Positions 34,964 through 44,002 of a DNA stretch of 64,000 bases are shown piece by piece; the first letter of the stretch is position 1, and each line of letters begins with the position of its first letter. The notes beneath the pieces are model-generated. The model saw only the letters and a list, made by a program, of their open reading frames with translations. It was not told the origin of the DNA and did no database searches. Both the position numbers and the translations under genes were made by a program. The DNA comes from Candidatus Methanoperedentaceae archaeon (GTDB lineage: Archaea > Halobacteriota > Methanosarcinia > Methanosarcinales > Methanoperedenaceae), in contig PQAS01000055.1 of assembly GCA_003104905.1 (NCBI GenBank), positions 107,610 through 171,609 of the forward strand, written 5' to 3'.

Positions 34964-35485
34964 ATGCTCTATCCAACCGGAACTCCTACACAGTCTGAAA
35001 TAATCGCAATTGTATTATCAAAGCTTGATATCAAATCTACGGAAGTATTTGTGGATATCGGCTGCGGAAGCGGTTCTGTTTCTATAGCCGCGGCAAAATT
35101 CGCAAAAAAAGTGTTTTCCATCGACAATAGGAAGGATGCCATTACAGCCACATCTGCCAACATAAAAGAGTGCTGCATAAATAATATCTCCGTATTAAAA
35201 GGGGAGGCCAGCACACTGATTCCCGACATGGATATGGACTGCGCTTTCATCGGAGGAAGCAAAAATATCAGGCAGGTTATTGAAATATTGATAAGAAAAG
35301 CACAGGTAAGGTTCATTGTAAGCGCTGTTAAGATCGAAACCGTTTCCATCGCTCTGGAAACCATGAAAAGAAACAATGTTTTCAAGGAATTGCTGCAGAT
35401 ACAATTATCAAGGGGAAATGAGCTTGCAGGCGGTACTATGTTCAAACCGGAAAATCCAATATTCCTTATAGTCGGTGGCGCATAA
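34964..35485 (+). CDS. cbiT: Cobalt-precorrin-6B C15-methyltransferase (decarboxylating)
   Basis: The 173-residue class I methyltransferase has the SAM motif VDIGCGSGSVSIAAAKFA and starts YPTGTPTQSEIIAIVLSKL, as CbiT proteins do. It methylates C15 and removes the acetate carboxyl in ring-closing steps of anaerobic cobalamin synthesis. First gene of a five-gene operon; its stop overlaps the next start by one base. Confidence 0.9.
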   Translation: MLYPTGTPTQSEIIAIVLSKLDIKSTEVFVDIGCGSGSVSIAAAKFAKKVFSIDNRKDAITATSANIKECCINNISVLKGEASTLIPDMDMDCAFIGGSKNIRQVIEILIRKAQVRFIVSAVKIETVSIALETMKRNNVFKELLQIQLSRGNELAGGTMFKPENPIFLIVGGA

Positions 35486-36810
35486 TGCTGATCGGCATCG
35501 GTCTTGGCCCTGGAAATCCCGACCTTCTTACCCTGGCGGCAATTAAAGCACTGAAAGAAAGCAAGAAGGTTTTTGTGCCCGGAAAACTCGCAGAAAAACT
35601 TGTTTTGCCTTATGCAAAAGCCCAGATCCTTGATTTTCCTATGATACAGGATAAAAAGGAGCTGGAAAGATTATGGGACAAAAATGCCGCGATCGTGGCA
35701 AAAGAGGCAAAACATAAAATCGTTTCATTTGCGGTCCTGGGCGACCCTAATGTTTTTTCAACATTCTCGCATCTAAAAAGGACAATAGAGGTAAAATATC
35801 CGGATATTGAAATCACTACAATTCCGGGAGTAAGTTCCATTACAGCCTATGCATCCCGTACAAATACCAGTATCGAAAGTTCCTTCATAGTAAGTGATGG
35901 GTCCCCTGTGCAAACTAAAATCGTCCTCAAATCAAAACATCCTGAAGATATAAAAAAGACATTGATAGAGGAAGGATTCAATGAATTTATTTTTGCCCAG
36001 CGCCTGTTTATGGACAATGAAAAAATTACAGACCAGGTTCCTCAAACCGGGGACTATTTTAGCCTGATTGAAGCAAAACGGGGAAAAATACGAACAAATA
36101 ATAAAAAGATGGTTTATTTTGTGGGAGCAGGACCCGGTAATCCAAAATATATCACAGTCAGGGGCCGTGAACTTCTCGAATCCGCGGACTTTGTCATGTA
36201 TGCAGGTTCGCTTGTAAATCCTGTGGTTTTAAATTATGTGCATGGCGAGTCACTTGATAGTTTCGGGATGAAACTCGAAGATATCGCTGATGTACTTTCA
36301 AAGAAAGCGGAAGAGGGAAAAATAGTGGTCAGGCTGCATAGCGGTGACCCTTCATTATACGGCGCTATCATCGAACAAATAGACAGGCTGAAAAAGAAGG
36401 GAATAGAAATAGAGATCATTCCGGGAGTAACATCATTGTTTGCCGCTGCCGCCGCATTAAAAACCCAGCTAACGATAAATGGCATTACAGAAACCCTTAT
36501 TATCACAAGACCGGCAGGAATAACCCTTGAGAAAGATTCGATCCGGGAACTATCGCGGCATAATGCCACAATGGCAATATATCTTGGAACTGACAAACTC
36601 AGAAATATCATGGAAGAGGTTGAATATCCTGGAGATACGCCGGCTGCAGTAGTGTATCATGCCTCATGGGAGGACGAATTCGTGATCCTTGGAACGGTAG
36701 ACGATATTGCAGACAGGGTTGAAGCAGAAGGGATTGCCAGATCAGCAATGATAATTATCGGAAATGTCCTGACGCCCTTGAATTTCAAGAGGTCTCATCT
36801 TTATGGGTGA
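35485..36810 (+). CDS. cbiL-cbiF: CbiL-CbiF fusion (C20- and C11-methyltransferases)
   Basis: Two tetrapyrrole-methylase domains are joined in 441 residues. Residues 1 to about 205 read as cobalt-factor II C20-methyltransferase (IGIGLGPGNPDLLTLAAIKAL, then VLGDPNVFSTF and TTIPGVSSITAYAS). From about 211 the second is precorrin-4 C11-methyltransferase (YFVGAGPGNPKYITVRGREL, RLHSGDPSLYGAI, EIIPGVTSLFAAAAAL). Each domain is near full size and keeps its SAM loop, so both activities are expected. The two steps are not consecutive, which makes the fusion notable. The reading frame is unbroken across the join. Confidence 0.85.
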   Translation: MLIGIGLGPGNPDLLTLAAIKALKESKKVFVPGKLAEKLVLPYAKAQILDFPMIQDKKELERLWDKNAAIVAKEAKHKIVSFAVLGDPNVFSTFSHLKRTIEVKYPDIEITTIPGVSSITAYASRTNTSIESSFIVSDGSPVQTKIVLKSKHPEDIKKTLIEEGFNEFIFAQRLFMDNEKITDQVPQTGDYFSLIEAKRGKIRTNNKKMVYFVGAGPGNPKYITVRGRELLESADFVMYAGSLVNPVVLNYVHGESLDSFGMKLEDIADVLSKKAEEGKIVVRLHSGDPSLYGAIIEQIDRLKKKGIEIEIIPGVTSLFAAAAALKTQLTINGITETLIITRPAGITLEKDSIRELSRHNATMAIYLGTDKLRNIMEEVEYPGDTPAAVVYHASWEDEFVILGTVDDIADRVEAEGIARSAMIIIGNVLTPLNFKRSHLYG

Positions 36811-37672
36811 GCCTGCAATAATCACTTTTCCAAGGAATATTGAGCTTGCGAAAAAAATAAGGGATGTTACCGCCGGAGATATTTTAACATATTCAGATGA
36901 TGTTTTCAAACTGGCTTTTAAAGAATACAGATTGATAATAGCCATAATGGCAGCAGGTATTGCAGTAAGGAATATCGCTCCTCTTATTAGCGATAAATGG
37001 AAAGATCCGGCAGTTGTGGTTGTTGATTCAGGATTGAATTTTGCGATCCCTATCCTGGGAGGTCACCATGGGGGGAATGAACTGGCAAAAAAACTTGACA
37101 TTATGGGTATTTTCCCTGTGATAACGACAGCAACGGAAGTTATGGGAAAGGAATCTGTAGAAGGGATCGCAGCCTGTCTTGGATGCAGGATAATAAACAG
37201 GGACTCAACAAAAAAGCTCAACATGGAATTGCTGGACAGCGATGTTGAAATTCTGGAAATCAAAGGTCCAAAGATAGTAATTGTCGGGGATGACGTCAGT
37301 GTCCTGAAAAAAAACGGACTGGTAGTGGGAATAGGCGCAAATCGGGGTGTCAGCAAAGAAGAAGTTGTGGAAGCAATAAAAACAGCGATTTCTGAATCAA
37401 ATCTGAGGATCGAGGATGTGAATTATTTTGCATCCGCAATGATAAAGGAAAACGAACCGGGAATTATTGATGCTGCAGCAGTATTTGGAAAAGAACTTAT
37501 ATTCGTTCCTCATGAGATTATAAATTCCATGGAGGCACCCACGCCATCAAAAGCAAAAAGCATTGGGTTGAAAGGGGTATGCGAACCGGCTGCACTTGCA
37601 CTTTCAGAGAAAAAGAAACTGTTACTTAAAAAGAGGATTTATGGAAATGTCACAATCGCAATCGCACGGTAA
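36803..37672 (+). CDS. cbiG: Cobalt-precorrin-5A hydrolase
   Basis: CbiG opens the delta-lactone ring and releases acetaldehyde. The 289 residues show the N-terminal domain (AIMAAGIAVRNIAPLISDKW, GGHHGGNELAKKL) and the C-terminal domain (LVVGIGANRGVSKEEVVEAI, FVPHEIINSMEAPTPS). It overlaps the fusion gene upstream by eight bases and the cbiH gene downstream by about 30. Confidence 0.93.
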   Translation: MGEPAIITFPRNIELAKKIRDVTAGDILTYSDDVFKLAFKEYRLIIAIMAAGIAVRNIAPLISDKWKDPAVVVVDSGLNFAIPILGGHHGGNELAKKLDIMGIFPVITTATEVMGKESVEGIAACLGCRIINRDSTKKLNMELLDSDVEILEIKGPKIVIVGDDVSVLKKNGLVVGIGANRGVSKEEVVEAIKTAISESNLRIEDVNYFASAMIKENEPGIIDAAAVFGKELIFVPHEIINSMEAPTPSKAKSIGLKGVCEPAALALSEKKKLLLKKRIYGNVTIAIAR

Positions 37673-38408
37673 ATTATATATCGTTGGCATAGGGCCGGGA
37701 TCAATAGAACATCTCACTAAAAAGGCGGAAAGCGTCCTGCTTGAGTCTGAATATATAATCGGGAACGGCACTTATCTTGACCAGATAGCTGAGGTTATAA
37801 AAGATAAAAAGATCATACGAAGCGGGATGGGTGGTGAGGTCGAGCGCGCAAGGAAGGCGGTTGAACTGGGATATTCCCATATTGTGTCCATTATTAGCGG
37901 CGGGGACGCAAATGTTTATGGGATGGCGGGTCTTGTGTTGGAAGTAGCTGAAAAATCCGGAGATATCGAACTTGAAGTAATCCCGGGCGTAACTGCAATA
38001 AGCGCTGCAGCTTCGCTTCTTGGCGCACCGCTTGTTAATGATTTTGCAGTAATCAGCCTGAGTGACCTTCTCACGCCCGCCGTGATGATAGAAAGCCGCT
38101 TAGAGAGTGCTGCGCAGGCCGATTTTGTGATCGCCATTTATAACCCGAAAAGCAGGGCTCGAAAGCAGAATTTTTCGAGGGCTGTTGAGATCATTAGAAA
38201 ATACAGGAGTGAAAATACACCTGTCGGGATCGTAAAAAATGCCACTCGCAATGGCGAAACCGTGATTGCAGCGACCCTTGGCAGGATAATGGAATATAAT
38301 GATATTATCGATATGAGTACGTTGATTCTTATCGGCAACAGCGAGTCAAGATTATGGAAGAACAGGATAATAACGCCTAGAGGATACCAGAGGAAATATG
38401 AATATTGA
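37641..38408 (+). CDS. cbiH: Cobalt-factor III / precorrin-3B C17-methyltransferase
   Basis: The tetrapyrrole methylase carries LYIVGIGPGSIEHLTKKAE, IISGGDANVYGMAGLVLE, EVIPGVTAISAAASLLGAP and AIYNPKSRARK, all typical of CbiH/CobJ. It contracts the ring in the anaerobic route. I chose the ATG preceded by AGAGGA. This start lies inside the end of cbiG, and a longer reading would extend the overlap without gain. Confidence 0.9.
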   Translation: MEMSQSQSHGKLYIVGIGPGSIEHLTKKAESVLLESEYIIGNGTYLDQIAEVIKDKKIIRSGMGGEVERARKAVELGYSHIVSIISGGDANVYGMAGLVLEVAEKSGDIELEVIPGVTAISAAASLLGAPLVNDFAVISLSDLLTPAVMIESRLESAAQADFVIAIYNPKSRARKQNFSRAVEIIRKYRSENTPVGIVKNATRNGETVIAATLGRIMEYNDIIDMSTLILIGNSESRLWKNRIITPRGYQRKYEY

Positions 38409-39021
38409 ATTCGGCGCACGCACACGGGAAGCAAAAGAGATCAACGAAAAAAGCTGGTCAATAGTAAAAAGTATTGTAAAAGGAAATACGTCCGAAGACA
38501 GGATCAGGCAGCGCTGCGTTATCGCAACAGGCGACACTGCATTTGCAGAAATCATGAGGTTTGACAATGACCCGGTAAATGCAGGAATAAATGCTATCAG
38601 GAACGGTCAATCTATCTTTACGGATATCAGGATGGCGCAGGTAGGTATTACAAAGAGGGGACATAAATGCGATGTCAGATGCGTCCTTGACGAAGGGGCC
38701 GAGATTGCCCGGAAAATCGGAGTGACCAGAACAAGTGCGGGCTTCATGGCCCTTGAGGAGGAACTCGAAGGCGCAATAATCGTTATTGGAAACGCACCTT
38801 CAGCTGCGCTCACTGTTTGCAGGATGATAGATGAAGGTGTTCGCCCTGCGCTTCTTGTGGCAACACCTGTGGGTTTTGTGAATGCGGCCGAATCGAAGGA
38901 AAAAGTCCGGACGCTTTTAGTGCCTTCTATCACTTGCGTTGGGACAAGAGGCGGAACTCCGGTGGCTGTCGCGGTTGTCAATGAACTTGTGGAAATCCAA
39001 TTCAAGAACCCAAAAACATAA
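38398..39021 (+). CDS. cbiC: Cobalt-precorrin-8 methylmutase
   Basis: This 207-residue CbiC/CobH moves the C11 methyl to C12, giving cobyrinate. Diagnostic stretches are RQRCVIATGDTAFAEIMRF, IFTDIRMAQVGI, IVIGNAPSAALTVC and TPVGFVNAAESKE. It overlaps cbiH by 11 bases and closes the operon. CbiD, CbiE, CbiJ and the later amidation genes are not in the window. Confidence 0.93.
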   Translation: MNIEFGARTREAKEINEKSWSIVKSIVKGNTSEDRIRQRCVIATGDTAFAEIMRFDNDPVNAGINAIRNGQSIFTDIRMAQVGITKRGHKCDVRCVLDEGAEIARKIGVTRTSAGFMALEEELEGAIIVIGNAPSAALTVCRMIDEGVRPALLVATPVGFVNAAESKEKVRTLLVPSITCVGTRGGTPVAVAVVNELVEIQFKNPKT

Positions 39022-39072
39022 GCCAAAATAACGCATGCTCATATTGAAAATGTTAACAATTCTGGATAAGAC

Positions 39073-39150
39073 TTAAATATATCTTAAACATATCTGAAGC
39101 TGACGAGCGGGACATTTTTTACTAACCCCCACTCCCCAACCTGCTCGTCA
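39073..39150 (+). promoter_or_regulatory. Promoter and structured leader upstream of rtcA
   Basis: A TATA box (TTAAATATA, from 39074) places the transcript start near 39100. There begins an 11-bp stem: 39101-39111 pairs with 39140-39150 (TGACGAGC/GCTCGTCA plus three more pairs, one G-U). It encloses a 28-base loop rich in C (ACCCCCACTCCCC). So the message would open with a strong hairpin, then about 50 bases to the rtcA ATG. It may be a leader control element or a small separate RNA. Confidence 0.5.
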
Positions 39151-39200
39151 TTCTTGTTATATTCAGCAAACTTCAATATTATCGCAAACAATAGTAATTT

Positions 39201-40190
39201 ATGAAGATTGACGGGTCTTATGGAGAAGGGGGCGGCCAGATATTACGAACCAGTGTGGCTCTTTCTGCAGTTTCCGGAAAACCTGTGGAAATAGAAAATA
39301 TCAGAAAAGGCAGGCCAAAACCCGGATTATCTGCTCAGCATGTAAAGGCGGTGGAAGGGCTGGCCAGGATATGTGAAGCTTCTGTTTCGGAATGTCACCT
39401 TCGATCCACTCGACTCTGTTTTACGCCGGGAAAGATAATGGACGGAAATCATGAGATCGATATCGGGACTGCGGGAAGTATTTCTCTTTTTCTGCAGTGC
39501 CTTATGCCCGCGCTTATGCATGCGCCTGGAACGGTCAGGATAAAAATAACAGGTGGAACTGATGTCCGTTGGTCTCCATCTATTGATTATTTGAGGTTCG
39601 TAACACTTTTTGCCCTGAGGATGATGGGATATGAATGCGAACTCAGGCTTATCAGGAGAGGCTATTATCCCAGAGGCGGAGGCTGCGTTGAAGCCATTAT
39701 CAATCCCTCAAACCTCAAGAAAATAAATTTTGATTCCGGCAGGTGCCGACAGGTAGAAGGAATATCCCATTCATCCGGTCTCCCGTTTCATGTTTCACAA
39801 AGGCAGGCTGCATCAGCCCAAAAGCTTCTGCTTGAAAATGGCTACAAATCAAGAATCACGACTGAAGTTAATGATTATCCTTCAACCGGAAGTGGAATTA
39901 CCCTGTGGTGCGGTACAATTGGCGGTACAGCTCTGGGGGAACCGGGACTGAAAGCAGAAAAAGTAGGCTTCATTGCAGCCAGGGCGCTGCTTGATGATTT
40001 AGGGGCCGGTGTTGATGAATTCCTCCAGGATCAGTTGATACCTTACATAGCGCTGGCCGGAGGCGGTTCATTCACTGCGCGGAATATTTCAATGCACACA
40101 AAGACCAATATCTGGGTGACAGAGCAGTTCCTGCCCGTGAAGTTCAAGGTTGAGAAATTGGAGACGGGGTTGTTCAGGGTGTGGATTTAA
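39201..40190 (+). CDS. rtcA: RNA 3'-terminal phosphate cyclase
   Basis: RtcA converts RNA 3'-phosphate to 2',3'-cyclic phosphate via an adenylated enzyme. The 329 residues open with the usual DGSYGEGGGQILRTSVALS and contain RKGRPKPGLSAQH, GGTDVRWSPSIDYLR and YPRGGG. The catalytic His lies in AGGGSFTARNISMHTKTNI. Length is standard. It is followed by a DUF504 gene whose possible GTG start overlaps the rtcA end. Confidence 0.95.
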   Translation: MKIDGSYGEGGGQILRTSVALSAVSGKPVEIENIRKGRPKPGLSAQHVKAVEGLARICEASVSECHLRSTRLCFTPGKIMDGNHEIDIGTAGSISLFLQCLMPALMHAPGTVRIKITGGTDVRWSPSIDYLRFVTLFALRMMGYECELRLIRRGYYPRGGGCVEAIINPSNLKKINFDSGRCRQVEGISHSSGLPFHVSQRQAASAQKLLLENGYKSRITTEVNDYPSTGSGITLWCGTIGGTALGEPGLKAEKVGFIAARALLDDLGAGVDEFLQDQLIPYIALAGGGSFTARNISMHTKTNIWVTEQFLPVKFKVEKLETGLFRVWI

Positions 40191-40195
40191 TCTTT

Positions 40196-40471
40196 ATGTT
40201 CAAGTCGAAACATCCAAGGGATATTTTCAATGAAATAAAATGGAGATTCGATCTCAATAAATGCAGAATATATTATATTCACAGGGGTGCGCCGGGAGAT
40301 ATGAGAATTGTGGAAGGAAGCATGATAAAGGATATCGAAAAGTCATTTCTGGTACTGGAGGGCATAGAAGTTGATGCGTATATTCCTTACCACAGGATAA
40401 CCAGAATAGATTTTAATGATGAAACAATATTTGAAAAACACATTAGACCATTACCGAAAAAAAAACATTAA
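40196..40471 (+). CDS. DUF504 / UPF0248 family protein
   Basis: The 91-residue protein matches this archaeal family: PRDIFNEIKWRFDLNKCRIYYIHRGAPGDMRIVEGS, and IPYHRITRIDF near the end. Members are small RNA-associated-looking basic proteins of unknown role and often sit by RNA processing genes, as here after rtcA. ATG chosen; a GTG five codons upstream is the alternative. Confidence 0.82.
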   Translation: MFKSKHPRDIFNEIKWRFDLNKCRIYYIHRGAPGDMRIVEGSMIKDIEKSFLVLEGIEVDAYIPYHRITRIDFNDETIFEKHIRPLPKKKH

Positions 40472-40522
40472 AAAAAACATTCAATATTCCAAAATTTTCT
40501 TCCACAAGATTAATTAACCCGG

Positions 40523-40534
40523 TAAAATATATAA
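40523..40534 (+). promoter_or_regulatory. TATA box giving a near-leaderless purP message
   Basis: AAAATATATAAG lies about 21-32 bases before the purP ATG. Archaeal start sites fall about 25 bases after the TATA box, so the transcript would begin at or next to the start codon. Confidence 0.4.
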
Positions 40535-40554
40535 GTGTCGCACTATATAGGTGC

Positions 40555-41628
40555 ATGATGGTACAAAAGAAGGAGATACTTAAGATTTTAGGTGGATACG
40601 ATTTAGAGAACATAGCTATTGCTACGGTTTGTTCACATAGCAGCCTGCAGATTTTCGATGGTGCAAGAAAGGAAGGTTTCAAGACCATCGGGATCAGCGT
40701 CGGGTCACCGCCAAAATTCTATGATGCTTTCCCGAAGGCAAAGCCGGATGAATTTTTCATTGTGAAGGATTATAAAGAGATCCTCTCAAAAACAAAAGAA
40801 CTGGCGGCAAAAAATGCCATCATAATCCCGCATGGTTCTTTTGTGGAATATCTCGGCCCTGAAAATTTTCAGTCGCTGCGCCTTCCCACATATGGTAACC
40901 GAAGCGTGCTTGAATGGGAATCAGACAGGGACATGAGCCGCAGGTGGCTGGAATCCGCAGGCATAAAAATGCCGCGCCAGATAAAGAATCCTGAGGACAT
41001 AGATTCTCCCATGATGGTCAAATATTATGGTGCAAAAGGCGGAATGGGATTTTTTGTGGTCAAAAATTATTCGGATTTCCAGAAAAGGATAAATCCCGCT
41101 GAAAAATTCACCATCCAGGAATTCGTTCTGGGAACACGTTATTACATGCATTATTTCTATTCACCGATTAAGCAGGATGGATATAAACTAAGCAGGGGAT
41201 CACTTGAACTGCTTGGCATTGACAGGCGAGTTGAATCAAATGCTGATGAGATATTCAGGATCGGTTCACCAACAGAGCTGGCAGAAGCCGGTATTTATCC
41301 GACTTTTGTGGTGACAGGGAACCTGCCTCTTATGATAAGAGAATCACTTCTCCCCAAGATCTTTGAAATGGGAGAGAGGGTAGTGGAAAAATCGATTGGT
41401 TTGTTCGGGGGTATGATTGGCCCATTCTGCCTCGAAACAGTTGTTACGGATGCGCTTGAATTGAAAGTTTTTGAAATATCGGCCCGCATTGTTGCAGGAA
41501 CAAACCTGTTCATTTCAGGTTCGCCATATTCTGACCTGGTGGATGAGAACCTCTCGATGGGGCGGCGTATAGCGCGCGAGATCAAAGTTGCACGGGAAAG
41601 GAATGAGCTCTCGGAAGTAATATCATGA
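40555..41628 (+). CDS. purP: FAICAR synthetase (formate-dependent), PurP
   Basis: The archaeal ATP-grasp enzyme adds formate to AICAR in purine synthesis, replacing the bacterial PurH step. The 357 residues include TVCSHSSLQIFDGARKEGF, IIPHGSFVEYLG, PTYGNRSVLEWESDR, VKYYGAKGGMGFF and EISARIVAGTNLF. It overlaps the FAD dehydrogenase gene by four bases. PurP-like paralogues exist, so this copy could be a relative, but the motifs are canonical. Confidence 0.92.
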   Translation: MMVQKKEILKILGGYDLENIAIATVCSHSSLQIFDGARKEGFKTIGISVGSPPKFYDAFPKAKPDEFFIVKDYKEILSKTKELAAKNAIIIPHGSFVEYLGPENFQSLRLPTYGNRSVLEWESDRDMSRRWLESAGIKMPRQIKNPEDIDSPMMVKYYGAKGGMGFFVVKNYSDFQKRINPAEKFTIQEFVLGTRYYMHYFYSPIKQDGYKLSRGSLELLGIDRRVESNADEIFRIGSPTELAEAGIYPTFVVTGNLPLMIRESLLPKIFEMGERVVEKSIGLFGGMIGPFCLETVVTDALELKVFEISARIVAGTNLFISGSPYSDLVDENLSMGRRIAREIKVARERNELSEVIS

Positions 41629-43010
41629 TGCAAAAAAAAGAATATGATGTCATTATCGTAGGTGCAGGACCTGCGGGAATGTTTGCAGCCAATGAACTTG
41701 CCGGGAAGATGACAGTTCTTGTCATAGACATGGGCCGTGATATCAATGAGCGCGAATGCAAAATGAAGCGGCGTGGAATATGCACTCACTGCGACCCATG
41801 CGATATTATGTGCGGTGTGGGAGGTGCGGGAACGTATTCTGACGGGACGCTGAATCTTCGTCCGGACATCGGGGGGGATCTTGCCGAGCAGACCCAGGAC
41901 CCGGAATATGCATGGGAGCTTGTTGATTTTGTGGATAAGATATTCCTTAAATATGGTGCTCCCGATCATCTTTATATTCCAAAAGGTGACGAGGTTGAGC
42001 AATTAAAGCGCAGGGCGGCATCAGTAGGCGCGCGGTTTATCGAAATCATCCAGAGACATATCGGGTCAGATAATGCGCCTATAGTCATCGAAAATTTTGA
42101 GAAGGATATGAAAGAGAAAGGTGTTGAGTTCCTTCTTGATGTGAAAGTAGAGGACTTGATTATCGAAGAAAATACCTGCACGGGTGTAATATTAAAAGAT
42201 AATATTAAGGTAAATTCCCGCTTTACGATCATAGCTCCGGGAAGAGTGGGGGCAAAATGGATCGATGAGATCCTGCATAAACACAAAATTGAAGCAAAAT
42301 ATGCACCCATCGATGTGGGGGTGAGGGTTGAAGTCCCCTCAATAATAATGGATCCGATAACTTACATAAACCATGATCCCAAATTCCATATCCAGACCAA
42401 GACCTATGATGATTTTGTGAGGACTTTTTGTACCAATGAGAAAGGATTTGTTGTAAAGGAAGAATATGAGGATTTCATTGCCACAAATGGTCATTCAATG
42501 ACGAACGAGCAATCCGATAATACGAATTTCGCTTTCCTTGTGAGGGTCGAACTTACTGAACCCATCGAGAATACCGTGCGCTATGGAAGATCAATTGCTA
42601 AGCTGGCAACGACTATCGGCGGCGGAAAGCCGGTTCTCCAGAGGATGGGGGACCTGAGGCGCGGGAGGCGAAGCACCCAGAAAAGACTTAAGAAGAACCA
42701 GGTAATAAATACACTGAAGGATGTGACTCCCGGTGATATATCCATGGCCCTGCCGCATCGCATAGTGACTGATATAAGGGAAGGGCTTGAGGTACTCAAT
42801 GAAATTATTCCTGGGGTTGCTGCGGATTCCACACTTCTGTATGCGCCTGAGATAAAGTTCTATTCGATGCAGGTAATCGTGGATACCAACATGGAATCAA
42901 GCGTCAGGAACCTTTTTGCAGCGGGTGATGGGGCAGGACTTTCAAGGGATATTGTAAATGCTGCAGCCACAGGTGTAATTGCAGGAAGAGGGATATTGAA
43001 GAAGATGTGA
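41625..43010 (+). CDS. FAD-dependent dehydrogenase (COG2509 type)
   Basis: The 461-residue flavoprotein has an N-terminal FAD site (VIIVGAGPAGMFAANELAG). A Cys-containing segment CTHCDPCDIMCGVGGAGTYSD follows, and the C-terminal FAD loop is AGDGAGLSRDIVNAAATG. This matches the uncharacterised FAD dehydrogenase family of archaea and bacteria. The CxxCxxC suggests an Fe-S or thiol centre near the flavin. It is translationally coupled to purP, though no metabolic link is known. Confidence 0.82.
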   Translation: MMQKKEYDVIIVGAGPAGMFAANELAGKMTVLVIDMGRDINERECKMKRRGICTHCDPCDIMCGVGGAGTYSDGTLNLRPDIGGDLAEQTQDPEYAWELVDFVDKIFLKYGAPDHLYIPKGDEVEQLKRRAASVGARFIEIIQRHIGSDNAPIVIENFEKDMKEKGVEFLLDVKVEDLIIEENTCTGVILKDNIKVNSRFTIIAPGRVGAKWIDEILHKHKIEAKYAPIDVGVRVEVPSIIMDPITYINHDPKFHIQTKTYDDFVRTFCTNEKGFVVKEEYEDFIATNGHSMTNEQSDNTNFAFLVRVELTEPIENTVRYGRSIAKLATTIGGGKPVLQRMGDLRRGRRSTQKRLKKNQVINTLKDVTPGDISMALPHRIVTDIREGLEVLNEIIPGVAADSTLLYAPEIKFYSMQVIVDTNMESSVRNLFAAGDGAGLSRDIVNAAATGVIAGRGILKKM

Positions 43011-43118
43011 ACTTCCTTATTAAATCTCATTTTAATTCCAGCATCATCTTTTTATAGTATCATAATCATAACTATAATCATAAACATTAAAGAGTTATAA
43101 CTTAATGAAGCGATTATT

Positions 43119-43976
43119 ATGGCTGAGTCCAATGAATTCGAGAAATATTGCATTCAGACGCTTGAAATACATTTCGGGCAATTGGCGGGCGGAATTGTAA
43201 ATAAGATAAAAATAAAGAAAAGCCTGAATGAAAAATCAAATATCAGCGATCTGAAAGAGTTTATAGACCTTATTGAAATCAATATTAGTATACTGGCCGG
43301 AAAAAATAAAGCTAACGAAATTGGAAATACATTGAGGAGCAAAGCCCTTGATTATGATGGGAAACAGAAAAAATCCGGAAGTGTCCTTACCAGTGATATG
43401 GAAAAAGAAATAGATACTTTCCTGGTGAAAAATTCATTACCCACGGAAAAAGATGTTGCAGAGTATACAAAATACCTGACATTAAAATACGGCGGCATAG
43501 CTAAGAATGTGGAAAAAGAGATAATAGAAAAAATTAAAATCCATATAAAGAAGACAATAAGCCATAAAAGGGTAAAAGAGGAAATTAACGATTTACTCAT
43601 AAGATTCCATGAGCCCACCAAAAATGATATTGATGATTTCATAAATTATATTCGTCTCTCAAAGCTGGATTTTCAGGAAGATGAACTGAGGGATGAAATT
43701 GAAAAAGAGAGGCTCTACAGAAAATTCCACGGTCCGCAGGATACTGCAATGCCTTCCGAAATTAATGAACTTGTAAATTTGATTAAAAATACGAACAATA
43801 ATGATGCCCTCAGCAAAAAATTGCGAAAACAGGAACTCAGCTATCTTATCAAAGATGAATCAGGAATTTCCGATAAATCAGTGTCTGAATTCGTAAACCT
43901 CATGACACCTTCTGAGGAGGATACAAAAGATACGCTTGAGGGACTGGGCCTGAAACATCTGATCCATGAAAAATAA
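43119..43976 (+). CDS. Helical protein, paralogue A of an unknown four-gene cluster
   Basis: The 285-residue soluble protein is almost entirely charged helices. An N-terminal domain of about 80 residues (FGQLAGGIVNKIKIKKSLN, then LAGKNKANEIGNTLRSK) is followed by further helical units. One unit ends DEIEKERLYRKF near residue 205. The same order and the same EIEKER motif occur in the last gene of the cluster, so the two are paralogues over about 200 residues. No enzyme motif or membrane segment is present. First of four same-strand genes with gaps of 1-30 bases. Confidence 0.7.
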   Translation: MAESNEFEKYCIQTLEIHFGQLAGGIVNKIKIKKSLNEKSNISDLKEFIDLIEINISILAGKNKANEIGNTLRSKALDYDGKQKKSGSVLTSDMEKEIDTFLVKNSLPTEKDVAEYTKYLTLKYGGIAKNVEKEIIEKIKIHIKKTISHKRVKEEINDLLIRFHEPTKNDIDDFINYIRLSKLDFQEDELRDEIEKERLYRKFHGPQDTAMPSEINELVNLIKNTNNNDALSKKLRKQELSYLIKDESGISDKSVSEFVNLMTPSEEDTKDTLEGLGLKHLIHEK

Positions 43977-44002
43977 ATTATTGATCACCTGGAGAAAATC
44001 AA

